Below are positions 44,488 through 57,232 of a stretch of 64,000 nucleotides of DNA, piece by piece. Position numbers and translations under genes: made by a program. Position 1 is the stretch's first letter. The number at the start of each line of letters is the position of its first letter. Below the pieces are notes generated by a model that was given only the letters and a program-made list of their open reading frames with translations, was not told the origin of the DNA and did no database searches. This DNA is from Leptidea sinapis (lineage: Eukaryota; Arthropoda; Insecta; Lepidoptera; Pieridae), in NCBI RefSeq assembly GCF_905404315.1, contig NC_066311.1, positions 7,378,001-7,442,000 on the forward strand. The letters are read 5' to 3'.

Positions 44488-44493
44488 AATAAA
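44488..44493 (+). promoter_or_regulatory. polyadenylation signal of the ABCA gene
   Basis: AATAAA lies 53 bases after the ABCA stop codon. No competing canonical hexamer is closer. Confidence 0.7.
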
Positions 44494-44944
44494 CTATCCT
44501 TCACTTGTTGTATTAAGAAGTAAGTTTACTCTTTCTTAATAGAGGAGCTACTCAAGGTTCTCTATTAGGGCCCATTTTATTTAAATTATATTCTTATAGA
44601 ACCCAAAATATATATTTTGGTACTAACAAAAAATCATTACATTTATTACTTCAAATGCAATTATGATTATTAAGTCAATGCAATATTAAAATTTTACGCA
44701 CTAATATTGTTAAATGAAATTTTTGTACTTTTATATATAATAGTGTTTTGAATTGGAATTTTACCATATTATGATTACATGGATTAAGTTACCAATTAAA
44801 ATTAAGTTACCAAAAAAAATATTTGAGTTTTTCATCAATAACTCAATGAGTAGGCATTATCAACAAATGTTTTGTATATTTAGTTCGTAAACTTTCATTT
44901 CACATCAATTGGGTTGGTAACTACTAGTTTTAATTTTTTAATTT

Positions 44945-45122
44945 AAATAAAACACTTTTTAAAGTCCCCCTGAAAACGACATCTGCAAAGGAATTGAAAC
45001 CTCGGGTAAAATGATAATAAAAATGTAACTTTTACGCAAAATGTAATGTAAAAACAGTTACAATTACACGCGTTTTAATGCTTTTAAAAGTGTTTTATTT
45101 AAATGTGTAACACTCGGGTTAG
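44945..45122 (-). repeat. dispersed repeat, inverse of 22250-22425
   Basis: aaagtccccctgaaaacgac ... gtgtaacactcgggtt. It lies just downstream of the ABCA gene. Confidence 0.6.
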
Positions 45123-45124
45123 TC

Positions 45125-47018
45125 AAAGTTTTAATTATTTTAAATCAAAGTACTCAATAATGCGAACAAATGCCCCAAAAAACTTAATATCAGCGAATGG
45201 TATTCATTCTGTTCTATTCGTAATTATGTCGACAATTATGTATTAAGTTAACTGTGAATAAAACTCTAAGCATCATTTGTTATTATAAAAATACTATAAA
45301 GGCCAAACACTGATAAAATTACTTAAATTATTAAATATAAGTAATGATATTTACACCTTAACCTTATTGTTGCTCAGACGACAACTGCCGCGTCACTGTC
45401 AAACACAAACTCACACACACAGATCGAAGCTGCATATTTACACGTACACGCACACATAGCGCCACGCGCCAAGATGACTTGAAGTATCTAAACCTACCAA
45501 GCCGATATTCTGTGCCGTATTAGCCTTAATATTGTAAAAATCAATAAACACTTCTGGCAATTAATGCACATGTGCGTGTACTGACAGCATCATTTAGCAG
45601 CGAGTGTTTTAATTACAATATTGGAGTCAATGTCTGTAGCGTTTTTATTATTTAGTTGCACTTTTTTAGTAAAAAACCATAGCAGAAACTTTAATTTTTA
45701 ATTTTGTCTAGGTAGTATTTCTCTGTATATATATCTAATGGTAGAAACTCTTCCATAACGTGCAGCTACATAAATCAAAACATTTTATTTATGTCTTTTT
45801 TCACTCAACTGCTGTTTTTTTATTATAATCAAAAGCAAACAGTATTTACTATGATATTCTTAATTTTTTCGTATGGCCATCATTTTGCACACTATTGCTG
45901 AACGAGTCCTTCAATATCCGGAGCGTTACAAGCGTAGGTAGTAATTCAATATTTGTATATGTCGCAGCTATATCAAAGCCGGGTGTATTGAAATATTAGT
46001 GAACAAGAGTCAGTTAGGTTCTGGCACTGGTTGCGTTGTAGTCAACAGTCTAAATTTGTATTTGGAACCTGCTAGTGAACAAAGGCCGATTCAGTTAGAT
46101 AACAATTAGATGATGACACACACACACACACACACACACAATTTTAATTGATATGGAAGAGCGTGGCCTTCTGGCACAGGTGTTCCTCACTTAATAGAAG
46201 GTCACATCACTATTATGTTTGTACCATTTTTGTTACTGAAATAAATATTTTTCATTTTTACATGACTACACTAATGCATAACTAAAAAATAAACACTATA
46301 CAATAAATACAAGAAACAGACCAATCAGAGACGGCCTCATAAACTAACGACCAATAAAATTGTCAAAATATCATTGTCTTACAATATCACTATAGTATAC
46401 CCGTGACATTACAATGTCACTAAAGCCGGGTCGTTTAATTATAAGAAATGAAGTCGATTGACAATCTACCATTTAATTATAATACCACTAGTGAAATTGT
46501 AATATCATCGCTTTGAGAATCGACAATATATTACATACCTACGACATATACATAGACAACAGCCATACCTCATACTTAGATTACAATGTAAGGAGTGATT
46601 TTTAATAGTGTATGAATTAATAAATGACAGATTGACAACAAAACGATCGTCATCGATATCTGTTGTTATAATTTTCACAGCTGTAATTTCAATTAAATTT
46701 AATTTAATCTCGAGACTATGATAATATATGATCTTTAAAACAATACTTATTAAAAATAATGGGACTATTTCCATTAGTATGATGACTATAATTTTGTTGA
46801 TGACATGTTCTGTGTTTCTTTATCAAATTATTTTCGCAGTTATTTCCTACTTTAGTGTAAGTGACATAAAAGTCTGTGATATGTTCTTATTTAGATAGGC
46901 ATTTTTTATTGTATTGTATAGCTTAAGATGAAAAATAAAATGGTTTGTGGAATAAGATTTTTATTTTATACATGGTTAAGTTAGTTAAACAGAACACGAC
47001 CAGGATATTGAACCTTAT
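45125..47018. other. gene-free AT-rich intergenic DNA
   Basis: I see no convincing exon or known repeat here apart from the (AC)n run at 46116-46141. A 45370-45470 stretch is rich in cacac motifs. Confidence 0.5.
46116..46141 (+). repeat. (AC)13 microsatellite
   Basis: Thirteen uninterrupted AC dinucleotides. Confidence 0.95.
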
Positions 47019-47360
47019 GTGTTTTTTTTATGATAATAAGGGACGAGACGAGTACCAGCAGCATTCAGCTGATGGTAATTGATACGCCCTGTCCATTACA
47101 ATGCCGTGCCGCTTAGGATTATTGAAAAACCCAAAAATTCTGAGCGGCACTACAATTGCGATCATACCTTGAGACGTAAGATGTTAAGTCTCATTTGCCC
47201 AGTAATTTCACTAGCTACGGCGCCTTTCAGACCGAAACACACCACTGAACAGAACACTGCCGTGACCCAGTAATGTGTAAACATTAAACACAGAAATAGT
47301 TGCCGTTGGTGGTACCCATAATCTAGCCGGCATCCTGTGCAAAGGAGCCTCGCACTGGTA
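47019..47360 (-). repeat. R1-type dispersed repeat
   Basis: From aataagggacgagacgagta through cgaaacacaccactgaacag to aaggagcctcgcactggtaa, the longest minus-strand copy. Confidence 0.75.
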
Positions 47361-47439
47361 ATTATCGCGGCAGGTAAAACCAGTGGAATCACAAGAGTTT
47401 TTTCCACATATACATATACATTAACAAACCAAAAACACA

Positions 47440-47520
47440 TTGGAACGTGGTGGGCGAGGATTGAACCGGGGACTCCGTGGTGACAGTCAACAGCTCTACC
47501 TATTGCGCTATAAACACTTC
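47440..47520 (-). mobile_element. tRNA-derived SINE or tRNA pseudogene
   Basis: The reverse complement gives tagcgcaataggtagagct (A-box-like), then ccccggttcaatcctcgccc (B box). No matching acceptor stem is evident. Confidence 0.5.
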
Positions 47521-47694
47521 AGTACAATTAAGCAGGTATGATTTATACGTGAGTAACGAATGAACGAGCGTGGGGTCACTTGGTGTTGATTGATCACCGC
47601 CGCTTACATTATCTTGCAAAACTAGAATAGAATTGAGTATTATTATTAGTATAAAACAAATCTTATAACTATATTTACAATACTACGACTACAT

Positions 47695-47900
47695 AAAATT
47701 CAAACTATCATTACGTGGAAGCGTACCAAGAATACTGGCAGCATTACCGCGTTGGATAGCAAGGCTGATCCGTTGACCGAAATAGCTGCCAGCGCTTGGG
47801 TTTCCAGTAGACTTATTGAGGCGCGAAGATAGTATTTTACATTCTCCGCGCCTCTGGGCCCCACGGGCCAAGTGTCTCGACACCAAACGGCACAAAGATG
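47695..47900 (-). mobile_element. fragment of the 17164 retroelement
   Basis: The minus strand encodes GSYFGQRISLAIQRGNAASI, the same C-terminal phrase as at 17174. It is truncated upstream. Confidence 0.65.
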
Positions 47901-48094
47901 TATATTAATATTATTATTAGTATTGTTATACTGCGCCGAGGATAAAATTCTAGTTATCCAGACCCTAATGAGATAAAAGGGGAACTCTTATAATAACGGC
48001 TCCTGTCCGTATGTATGTTAAAGTAAACTAAGCGCTTTCGAATCGTCATTTTATAATATTTAGTATTTATATACTTAATCATATTATGTTCGGA

Positions 48095-48260
48095 AAAAGA
48101 AGAGCTCGTGAGAAGAACATACAAGAAACTCATCGGGCACTCTTTTTCAATCAAATAGATTATTTTACAATGGCAGTGATATACATAACATATTAGTTTG
48201 TAAGGTGCTGCATCCAATTTATGAATCAAATCAAATCAAATATTTCATAAAATCAGACAG
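48095..48260 (-). mobile_element. CR1/Jockey LINE tail
   Basis: Antisense tail (gagctcgtgagaagaacatacaa-like, aagaaactcatcgggcactc) ending in aatcaaatcaaatcaaat. Confidence 0.5.
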
Positions 48261-48784
48261 ATATAAAATGTTATGAGAAATAAACTATATAGATATAAAT
48301 TGTCGTGTATTGGATGCATCAACCTTTAGTTCTTGAATGCTTCGTGAACATGCTCAGTGGACTGTCTTCCTATAAAACTATAAAACAAATTACTTAACTA
48401 GAAAAACAATTTAAAAAAAGGTATTTGTAAAAGTAATTGTTATCTTGAACGAATATTTTTATGGATCCCTTCATATTATGCAATTCCCACTAGCACTTCA
48501 CCCATTTCTTTTACTACTCAGAACTGTACTATATTCTTAGTAGTAAAATTTGTGATTGACAACTCTTGACTAGTTGATGGTCGGATGGCCGAAGAGGGGC
48601 GTTGATAGAGACCTGGTTTAGAAGATTCCAAGAAGGACGGCATTTTAAAATAAAATGTTTGTTTTCTAAACGGTCCAGAATCGATCAAATAATACAATAA
48701 AAACACACAACTAATAACTGGCTCCATTTGAACTAATTTATAATATATATGCAATAAAATTAATTCATGATAAAGTCAAAAAAA

Positions 48785-49105
48785 GGTGTAAGCCTAGTTG
48801 GAGTAGGACAAACGAGCCGACGGGTCACCTAACGGGGTTAAGTGCAACACCAGAGGAGTCACGGAAGCGTTGCCGGCCTTTAAGGAAGGCGAACGCGCTT
48901 TTTGGAGGTAGGTACGCATGTATCGTCCCGGAAACACCGCACAAGGAAGCTCATTCCACAGCTTTGTAGTACGTGGAAGAAAGCTCCTTTAAAACCGCAC
49001 TGTGGAGAACCACCAAACATCGAGATGGTGGGGATGATATTCTAATGTGTGGCGAGTCGTGCGTAGGTGGAATTCGGCGGCAGGAGTCAGGTGATACAGC
49101 TTAGT
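48785..49105 (-). mobile_element. LINE 3' end (family of 4490)
   Basis: gcaacaccagaggagtcacg, gcgttgccggcctttaagga, ggaagctcattccacagctt and cggcggcaggagtcaggtga, all antisense to the LINE C-terminus seen at 6333. Confidence 0.65.
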
Positions 49106-49521
49106 AATATTTTCATATAATTAAAAATTGCAGAGTAAAGTTAAGAAGTTATAAAACCGTATAAATATTACGATTTTTCCTATTGATAAACGAAAGAACT
49201 ACCGGTAATTCTTGAATAATAACTCTTCATAAACATGAAATATTTAGCATACGATCGATAGTTCTGTAAACCGCTTACACATAAGTCGCCTTTCATTCCG
49301 TGTTAACAGTTATAAAATTATGACCACTTAAAATTCTATTTCATGCAAGAATGATTTCAGTATGTTAATAAAATTAAATGAGTTCCTAATACTAATTAAA
49401 AGTTTGTTAGTCTAACTTTCTCGTTAGGTGTTACATATACCTATAAGATGGTGAATATTATTCTATTATCAACTAGTAAGTTATATAATTCATGATTTAC
49501 ATATTGTATTTAGTACATCAA

Positions 49522-50169
49522 ACTTAAATTAAGGATTGGTCTCCGCTGGAAACAATATTTAATGAATTGAAAATGAATGCGGGACGCGAAACCGCGACCT
49601 CTCGCGTTCCGAGCGAGCGCTCATTCCAACTGAGCCAACTGTTCGAGTGACGCAACGTTTATAAAAACTTGTATGCTTCGTTCAACTCTCAGGTTGTGTC
49701 TTATTATTTTGATCTACTTTACATTTGATAACCTGCTCAACCCTAATATTTGCATATTAGGAAATTGACTTGAGATGTCGCTCTTGTAAATCCAAACAAT
49801 TGCAATTGTTTTTAATCCCAGAGGTGAGGGTTTATAACCTTATTACTTTAAAAACATTACAAATTGTAGTCAATGGCATCTTTCAAATTTTGTAACTTAT
49901 ATACGCTTCGTGTTATTTTACATTGAAATTAATAAAATACAAAATAATTACTGATGATATGTGATCCCAGTGTCTTTCTTATTTCATGTAGTATTATTTT
50001 CACAAAGATGTACTGAGCAACACGGCATTTTAGTTTTAATTATTAGCAAAGTTAAATAGAACATGTGGCACGTCAACGCCACATATTTTTTGAATAAATA
50101 TCAGTTGCCGGACTTTGCGACGACGCCTGCGGTATAGTTGGAGCGCAGCGGAGACCAATCCTTAATCAA
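49522..50169. mobile_element. MITE copy 3 with nested SINE
   Basis: The left end is ttaaattaaggattggtct and the right end is agaccaatccttaatc, with the internal block ttgtaacttatatacgcttc as in 2016-2460. The SINE at 49555-49860 is inserted about 30 bases inside the left end. Confidence 0.7.
49555..49860 (-). mobile_element. tRNA-derived SINE (S1)
   Basis: Antisense tRNA part (gcgggacgcgaaaccgcgac, gagccaactgttcgag), then the S1 body (gataacctgctcaaccctaa, gaaattgacttgagatgtcg). Confidence 0.7.
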
Positions 50170-50499
50170 ATACGTCAAATTTACATGATTTCTAGCATTG
50201 TCGTTTGGGACTTCTAACAGAATAACAAACTAAATCACTTTTCTCATACAACAAATAAATTACGGGGAGAATCTAATATAGGTTACAGGCTTATGTTTAT
50301 AGATCCAACAAGGCGCAAAATGGAAATGAAATTGTTCTTGGCAAGAGTCTACTAATGCTAGTGGTATTGCGCAGATAAGCTCTCTAAACCAGCAATATGT
50401 TGTATACTGTAGTGGACTGTTTGGATTAAGTTGTATAGCACTGGTAGTATTATGGCAGGTGTGACAAAATAAAAAAAAAAGTGTGCGTGTACTTTTGTA

Positions 50500-50850
50500 T
50501 GCACGCAAGAAGTTATACTTCTTTGGCCTAGCTAAGCAAATAATATCATTAAAATTATTTATTCCTCGTGCTATTCAACGTTTGTAAAAAGAACAATATT
50601 GTAAAAATCTTGCAACGATGGCTTTGACAATTAATTATTAAATAACGAATACGGCTGTATGGGCTTGAACCCTTTGCCTATCCTAATGATGGACGAAGAA
50701 ACCAAAAAAAATAACGAATGTCGAACGACAGAAAATTTTAGGAACCAACTTCACTCTGTAACTTTTGTATTACAGTTATGCGCGCGCATCTTAAAATTTC
50801 ACTCTCATCATTTTTTCATAACGCGCCTAAAGAAGTATAACTTCAAAATT
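50500..50850. mobile_element. probable TIR element
   Basis: agaagttatacttctttggc near 50508 and gcctaaagaagtataacttc near 50825 are inverted. An open frame of 73 residues inside has no recognisable motif. Confidence 0.4.
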
Positions 50851-50854
50851 TGTG

Positions 50855-51890
50855 TTAAAATAAAACTCGTCAACTCGTGATTTTGCATGTTTTATATTTT
50901 TGAAGATCAATGAAGGCTAATTGAACAGTATTTAATGCACTCCTCCCAGTCCCACGGAACTGTCTGCGGTCTGTTGCAGCCAAAGACTTCTAGGTAGGTA
51001 TACTCTAAGACAAGAAGATTGGAATAACAGTTATGTCGAAAATTTGGATCGCGCGAGCGGGTAACGAGGGGAGCAGGCATGGTGAATATGCACACGCTGA
51101 TGTAATAATAACGACAATGTTTTATTGGTCACTTTAAACAAATTCGGTGTTAGTTTGTTGAAAACAACGTTCACGGCTTACAAAACAGTGCAATGACGCT
51201 TGCTCTCAATGGACTAAACGAGTTGCGGAGTCGGAGCTGAAACTCAGTGAGCAATTGTTTAAGGCCACAGAGCTTGTCTAGACTCTAGATGAATTCATAG
51301 AAGTCTTTGGTTGCAGCTGCAATATCCTTGCCTTGTTGTCGTTCTTATTTAATAGTAAAAGGGCAAACATTTTTGGGATAAATGGAGATAAATAGATGGG
51401 CTTTAAGGACGCGAGTTAAAACACTAATCTGATATGGTGCCCTCCAGCATCAACTCCACCCCTTTGACTACGTGGAAATTAGATCTATTAAAATGTTTAA
51501 GAATGTGTAGTAGTCTGTAAATGCTTGTACACGAGCTGCGGCAGACTGATGGAAGGCGAGAGCCGTGTAATGATCGTTTCACTGAACGTTTCTGTTAAAT
51601 TTATATCTTGCTACAAAATAAATACTATTTCGCAATGAAATTAAACCATAATCGTGTCAGGTATATTATGGAACATGTAGACGAAATTTTCCGTACAGTT
51701 CCGTGGTTTTTGGGACCTCGTTTCGGTGAATCAATGCTTTATTGTGCGGCTTCTTGTGTATTTATTATAAAGAGTTATAATATTTGATTAGAGCTGATTT
51801 CAAACACACTTTAGTAGTATTATAACCACACAAAGCACCTATTTCTTATTTCATAAAGAAAAATATTTAATATCAAACATCAATCCTAAA
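50855..51890. other. intergenic DNA, nothing recognised
   Basis: It contains a 62-residue minus-strand frame (51095-50907, with VPWDWEECIKYC) that I could not connect to any exon. No other signal. Confidence 0.35.
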
Positions 51891-51991
51891 CACCATGTAA
51901 TTCACTCGTGGTGCGGTAGATATATTCACTAGGTAGCGTACAAGTAATTAGCGGCTTCTACTCCGTGTGTCAACGCAGACAGACTGGTATA

Positions 51992-52508
51992 CAGGGCGTC
52001 CCAAAGTTATGGGACATGAAGGGATAGTACCTTAAATATCTTAGATAGGGTATTTGACTGAAAGAAGACAATATGTTATTTATAAAAGTTAGTAATTCTG
52101 CATTCAATGATTTTCTAAAAATTACTTGCCTCTTCTGGGAATCGAACCGATTTAAATGTAAAAAATAAAAACACCCCTACTTTTATGATGCCAATCGAAA
52201 GAATGGCCAAAAACTAATAAGTCTTCTTAAGTAACATAGTATTTTAAAAGAAAGGAACACCGTGAAATGTTTGAGTCAAATTTTAAGAAATATATTTACT
52301 GCCGACGTCGACGTTCGAAAAGTAGCGATATTATCATTCCATAGATAGCATTGATTATTTGAGGCAAGTAATTTTTAGAAAATCTTTAAATACAGAATTA
52401 GTAACTTCTAAAAATAACATAAACTATTCTTTCAGTAAAATATCCTATCGACAATATTTACTTATAAGGTACTTTCCTTTCATGTCCTATAACTTTGGGA
52501 CGCCCTTT
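51992..52508. mobile_element. fold-back MITE with very long inverted arms
   Basis: The ends are cagggcgtcccaaagttatg and ctataactttgggacgccct. Complementarity continues inward for most of about 140 bases (aaaattacttgcctc against gaggcaagtaattttta). TA at the junctions fits a mariner-type target. Confidence 0.8.
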
Positions 52509-53114
52509 ATATACATATAGGATCGTACGTATAACAACTATTAAACGGCCGCAATATTATTAGATGGTTCAATTCAATTTCATTACAATGCACCGTATTT
52601 ATTCTATTAGGGCTACTTTAACCTTAAAGCGTAGGTTGGATGTCCCATGAATGTGTGATCCAGGGTATGTAACTGAGCGCGTAGGTCAAAGTAATTACGA
52701 ATTTCAATAGAGATCACAGGATTACTAGAAGCCCGGATAACGAAATATCATTTGCCGAGTTGTTAGGTTAATGTTACTTATTTTGGTATAATCTGCTACA
52801 GCTACAGTCGCATTCAACACACACAGTATAAAAAGCTTAGAACGTCTAAAGAAATTTTCACATTAGAACATGAAAAAAGTCGGGGTTCCAAAAATTGTTT
52901 TATAAAGTCTGATTTCATCTGATAAATCATATCATTCTAATAAATTACCCGTCACCATAAGTGTTTCGAGACTATCTTCGCTTTTGCGAGTAGCTTGTCA
53001 AGTAATCCAGCTCGAAGGACCAAAATAATGGTGATAAAAGGCATAAACGGCATTTATTTTCAAATTGATTCCTTTCGAATTATTTTAAAGTAATTTCTTA
53101 TATACTAGATACTA

Positions 53115-53190
53115 CTACTGCTTCGGTAACAAATGGCACTCTGAGAGAGAAGCGGCGCAAGGAACTCTCTCGATGCGAGTGAAGTCAAAA
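53115..53190 (-). mobile_element. CR1/Jockey LINE tail scrap
   Basis: actgcttcggtaacaaatgg and gagagaagcggcgcaaggaa are antisense to the tail of the LINE at 36000. Confidence 0.55.
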
Positions 53191-53494
53191 TGGGGTGCGG
53201 TGTAATGCAAGATGGGTAGGTTAAATGTGGTTGCGGTGAATCTGTTTTGCTCTGTTTACAATCAATAAACATAAAGCGCCAAGTAGCTGATGTACTCACC
53301 TGAGAACTGGTCAGCCCTTTCCTCAGTGAAGCACTTCACTTTGCAGTGCGATGATGCGAAAGACATTAGTATAAAATCACGTGCGAGAATGAATGTAAAT
53401 AAAAGGAGAATAAAAATATATCTCTTAAATCTTAAACCTAGCTCTGATGGTGCTGCTACCTGCCAGTCAGTCGTACATTCTCCTCTCAGCAAAT

Positions 53495-54501
53495 ATGGAT
53501 GACGTCCACCTGCTAGCGACGCAGCTGTACACATCTCCTGTGGTTGACGAGCTCGGCAAGATATGGAGGAGAGCATCGAAGCAGTTCATGGAGACATTAA
53601 AAAAGACCGAAGATGGGAACTATTATTCAGGTTTATAATAAATATATCAACCAATAATTAATAATGTACATACACATAGCATAAAGACAATATCAACTAC
53701 CCTATTTTTGAATTCCTTTTTTCTTTCCACAAATGTATGCGCGTGCTTGAGGTTGTAGCGACTACGTGATGGTGGAGAGGTTTTGTGCTGAGAAGAGAAT
53801 TAAAGGACTGACAAAGGTAAGGAACGACCTACTTGGTATTCCTCTGTGTATTGAAGTATTCCTCTGTGTATAACTGTATTTGAAGGATACTCTGTTATCC
53901 TCTTGCAAGCGGTTTTGGTGGACTGTATTTTGGAGCACGGCACATTGTCGAATTATCGTGACGTAATTCACTCGTGGTGCGTTAAGTATATATCACTAGG
54001 TAGCGAACAACTAATTAGCAGTGTCTTCACCGTGTGTCAGCGCAAGCAGACTGGCGGTGTGTTCACTCGCGTGGTGCCACGGATGAACTGTTCGTGTCCT
54101 TGCACCGGAGCCTATTATTCTCTGGCCTATAACTAGGTCGTGTAAACGGTTAAGGCTTAGGTGAGCGAAGGATGGATATTAGGAGTAAGTTATGGCGCGG
54201 ACACTAACCACTTGATACAAAATATGTATTTTTATAAATCAAAAACCCTTAAACTTTATTTTAATGAATCAAAATTTGTTGTATTTAAAATAAATGAAAA
54301 AGTACCAAAAAATTAAATGTGGAATTTTTTTATATTTTCTGTAATCACATACGAACGACATAAATACCATCTTTATTTTCAGACAGCTACAACGGCCGAC
54401 GTAAAAATGACGATGAACAACAGTTCCTGGTAGAGTTGGGGAAAAAAGCAACCGTTTACCTGAAATCATTCAGACGTATGATTGATAACATATCAGATTG
54501 A
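53495..54501 (+). CDS. small two-exon gene, 84 aa from this ATG, function unknown
   Basis: Exon 1 runs 53495-53630; a pyrimidine-rich acceptor at 53489 suggests that an upstream exon may exist. Exon 2 runs 54383-54501. The donor TCAG/GTTTAT is weak and the acceptor ctttattttcag strong; phase 1 joins cleanly. The product starts MDDVHLLATQLYTSPVVDEL, continues IWRRASKQFMETLKKTEDG, and the second exon gives FLVELGKKATVYLKSFRRMI and a short acidic end. It looks helical and charged, with no membrane segment. AATAAA lies at 54508, seven bases after the stop. I do not recognise the family. A signal peptide could be encoded upstream. It may also be a chance pairing of frames. Confidence 0.45.
53960..54055 (+). 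repeat. dispersed repeat, partner at 51897-51988
   Basis: The phrases gtaattcactcgtggtgcg, cactaggtagcg and ccgtgtgtca occur in the same order at 51897-51988. The 51897 copy stops exactly where the fold-back MITE begins. Confidence 0.6.
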
Positions 54502-54507
54502 GTAAAT

Positions 54508-54513
54508 AATAAA
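54508..54513 (+). promoter_or_regulatory. polyadenylation signal after the small gene
   Basis: AATAAA immediately after TGA 54499-54501. Confidence 0.45.
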
Positions 54514-54519
54514 TTATTA

Positions 54520-55330
54520 GTTTTTTATATTCTTTGAATTAGACGTCTATCCCCTATATATATCTACATATATCTCTCAGTGGAGTGAACAGATTTTACT
54601 AAGCTTCATTTGGCGCGGATACATTCCTAGCTTCTTGCATATCACATCTGGCCTTTTCTTTACACCTATCTGGTCGACGCCAATAGACACATCCCAACAC
54701 TTTATTCCACATTATTAATTCATCGCAAACGAAAGCAGGTTACCCTATTTTCATACATGCTCCTTATAGACCGAAACGCGTGTACATTTTTCTCAACTAC
54801 TGCATCTTTTATGTTAATTCACATCGCTCTCCAATAATAATAATAATAATTTTAATTGCTTATCTAACTTTTTAAATCTTTCTTTATTTAAGCCACACCC
54901 TACAGTAAGCCCCATTTTGTCGTATCACCGCTCTTCGACAACGCTACCTTTATGGCTGGGGATCGAGCTAATGGCCTTGAGTTAGTTACATCTCTCGCAC
55001 AAGATAGCCATAGTTTTAATTCAGAATTAGAACCATTTTGTAATTTATTTCAAACATAATACAATTTTCTTTACAAAACTAACAAAATTATGTTATGTTT
55101 AATAGCTGTACAATTAATTAATTTTCATAAAATTTTTATCTATTCAATCAATGAATTCAACTGTAAAAGTTAGTGGTATTTTGGAGATTTTTTTATCGCA
55201 CTATCAATTAAAAAATAGGAATGTAAAGAAAAATTTCTGCAGACATTATAATTATTTTCTGTAAAAATATAAGCTGTATAAAAACCGTTAAGTAATGGTT
55301 TCAATTATGTGCTATTTTATGCTTATAATT
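54520..55330. other. intergenic DNA, nothing recognised
   Basis: AT-rich with a short (AAT)n run near 54838. No exon or repeat family identified. Confidence 0.4.
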
Positions 55331-55419
55331 TATAAAGTGGCTTTGGTACAGTTCAGTGCAGCCCTGTTTCACTGCGACCAATGTATATGGCTAAAATTGA
55401 TTATTTTCATGAATCTTAT

Positions 55420-55960
55420 TATATCTTTTGCAGTGAGCTAACGAATCTCAAGTGGTTGAAGAATTGGCCTTCCCAAAGAGATGCTACGTTTACGCATTTA
55501 AGGACCACATTCAGAGATAATGTGTAACGGGTTTCATCTGCATTATTACAGAATCTATACGCTCTGCAATCTCTGAGACCTAAGATTGAGAGGTGCGACA
55601 CCACAGAAGGGTTCAGGACCAAATTGAGTGCTTTAAGCACCAATTCTTGCAAGTTCTGTTCGATCCCTGCATGTCCTGGAACCCATCGAAGTGTTACTCT
55701 GTTTATTCCTCCCAGAGTATTAAGTATAGTCAGGCAGTTGTCTACAAGCTTTGAGAGTCTATTGCGGACAGAGCCGCCTGACTATCTGTGTGGATATAAA
55801 TAACTTGCCGAAGTAGCCTTTATTGAGGATGATTCCCGCACATTCTATTATGGCATATATCTCAGACTGGTAAACGTAGGCAAGATTTCTCAAGTTGACA
55901 GATATGCCCAATTTGCGGCACCTTCTGAAGATTCCACAGCCATAACATTTAAGGCTCCCT
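55420..55960 (-). pseudogene. LINE RNase H domain remnant
   Basis: On the minus strand the region around 55690-55650 reads RWVPGHAGIEQN, the RNase H motif of I/R1-type LINE proteins. This is followed by LKALNLVLNPSVVSHLSILG. It has several stops and shifts. Confidence 0.55.
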
Positions 55961-56414
55961 ACGTTATACGATACTTATCTTATTTACATTCATTTTCTTT
56001 TACTCATCAATTCTCAAACTCTTAATATCTTATGAAGTGTACCTTCAGATGCTAATGAAAAAGCTAGAATTAATGATTAAATTACAAAAGTAACTAACGT
56101 AAACAAAGTAGAATGAAATTCGATTTGTTTTCGATTATTTGGGCAGTCTTATAGAGCAGTTACTATTTGCAATGGGTATAATATTGAGACAAAATCGCCT
56201 AGCAGATGAGGGGAGTAAAAGACAGATAACTGTAATTATTTATTTATTGTGTAATTAATACATAAGTGATTAATATATTCATTATGGTGATTACCACAGC
56301 AACACGAACTTCTGGCATTCATCACCATCACACTGTCAAAAAAAAGTATATCAATGTACACAAGATATTAATATTATTGAGAACAACAAAGAAAATACCG
56401 ATCTAACAACGGAT

Positions 56415-56530
56415 TTCTGGGGACAAACGAGCAGTTTAACTGATACCTAATTAATGCCAGACGCCAGAGGAATTAACGCTAGGCACTAAGAGCGTTACTG
56501 GTCTGTACGATGATTACAAATCTTTTCTTA
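56415..56530 (-). mobile_element. LINE tail scrap
   Basis: ggacaaacgagcagtttaac and cgccagaggaattaacgcta are diverged copies of the tail at 48785. Confidence 0.35.
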
Positions 56531-57232
56531 AATGTACCCATGTCGTACCAACGTTAAAATACAGTGCATCTTGTATTGAAAAAATAATTATAATAATCTT
56601 TATTACAAAAAGAAACAACCAAGTATACAGTATACAATACAGACCATATTAAAGATATGGATATATACAATAGTTACTGTCATTCCTGTAGATAACCTCC
56701 TGCATCCAATATATGAGTCGTGTTTAAATAATACACTTAAACTATTTCATAAAAAGTAATTACGAATTAACTGTTTAGATAAATATAAATTATCGTATAT
56801 TAGATGCATCAACCTTGAATTCATTAAGAAAATTTATTGAAGTAGGCGTTACTTTGCGGATATCCATAATAATCCAAATGTTTTGAGTTTTCTTTAAATT
56901 CTCTTTATGACTCATATCAATCAGTCTCGTGCCAGATTTTGGCGAGTCAACATGTCCTGAGGATGCCTCGTGTAGAGGCGAAACACGTGTCAAATTGTTT
57001 AAAAGACAAATATTGGCGGAATTAACACTAAAGATGTCTCAAAACATTTGGATACTTGAAAATAATTGTGCTTCGTGAACATGATGGTCGTGATTACTGT
57101 CACAATTAGCAATTGCATCTAAAAAATACATGATTTATTAACTATAACAGGTCAACTTCGATCGCGGTCGATCAGACTATATAAAGACTGTATCACAAAA
57201 GTATAGCATTCCTTGTCCAAAGAATAGCGTAA

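Noticed and set aside
48518..48754. Minus-strand 78-residue frame with a hydrophobic start, possibly a secreted peptide
   Set aside because: No cleavage-site pattern, no partner exons and no polyA signal that I could identify.
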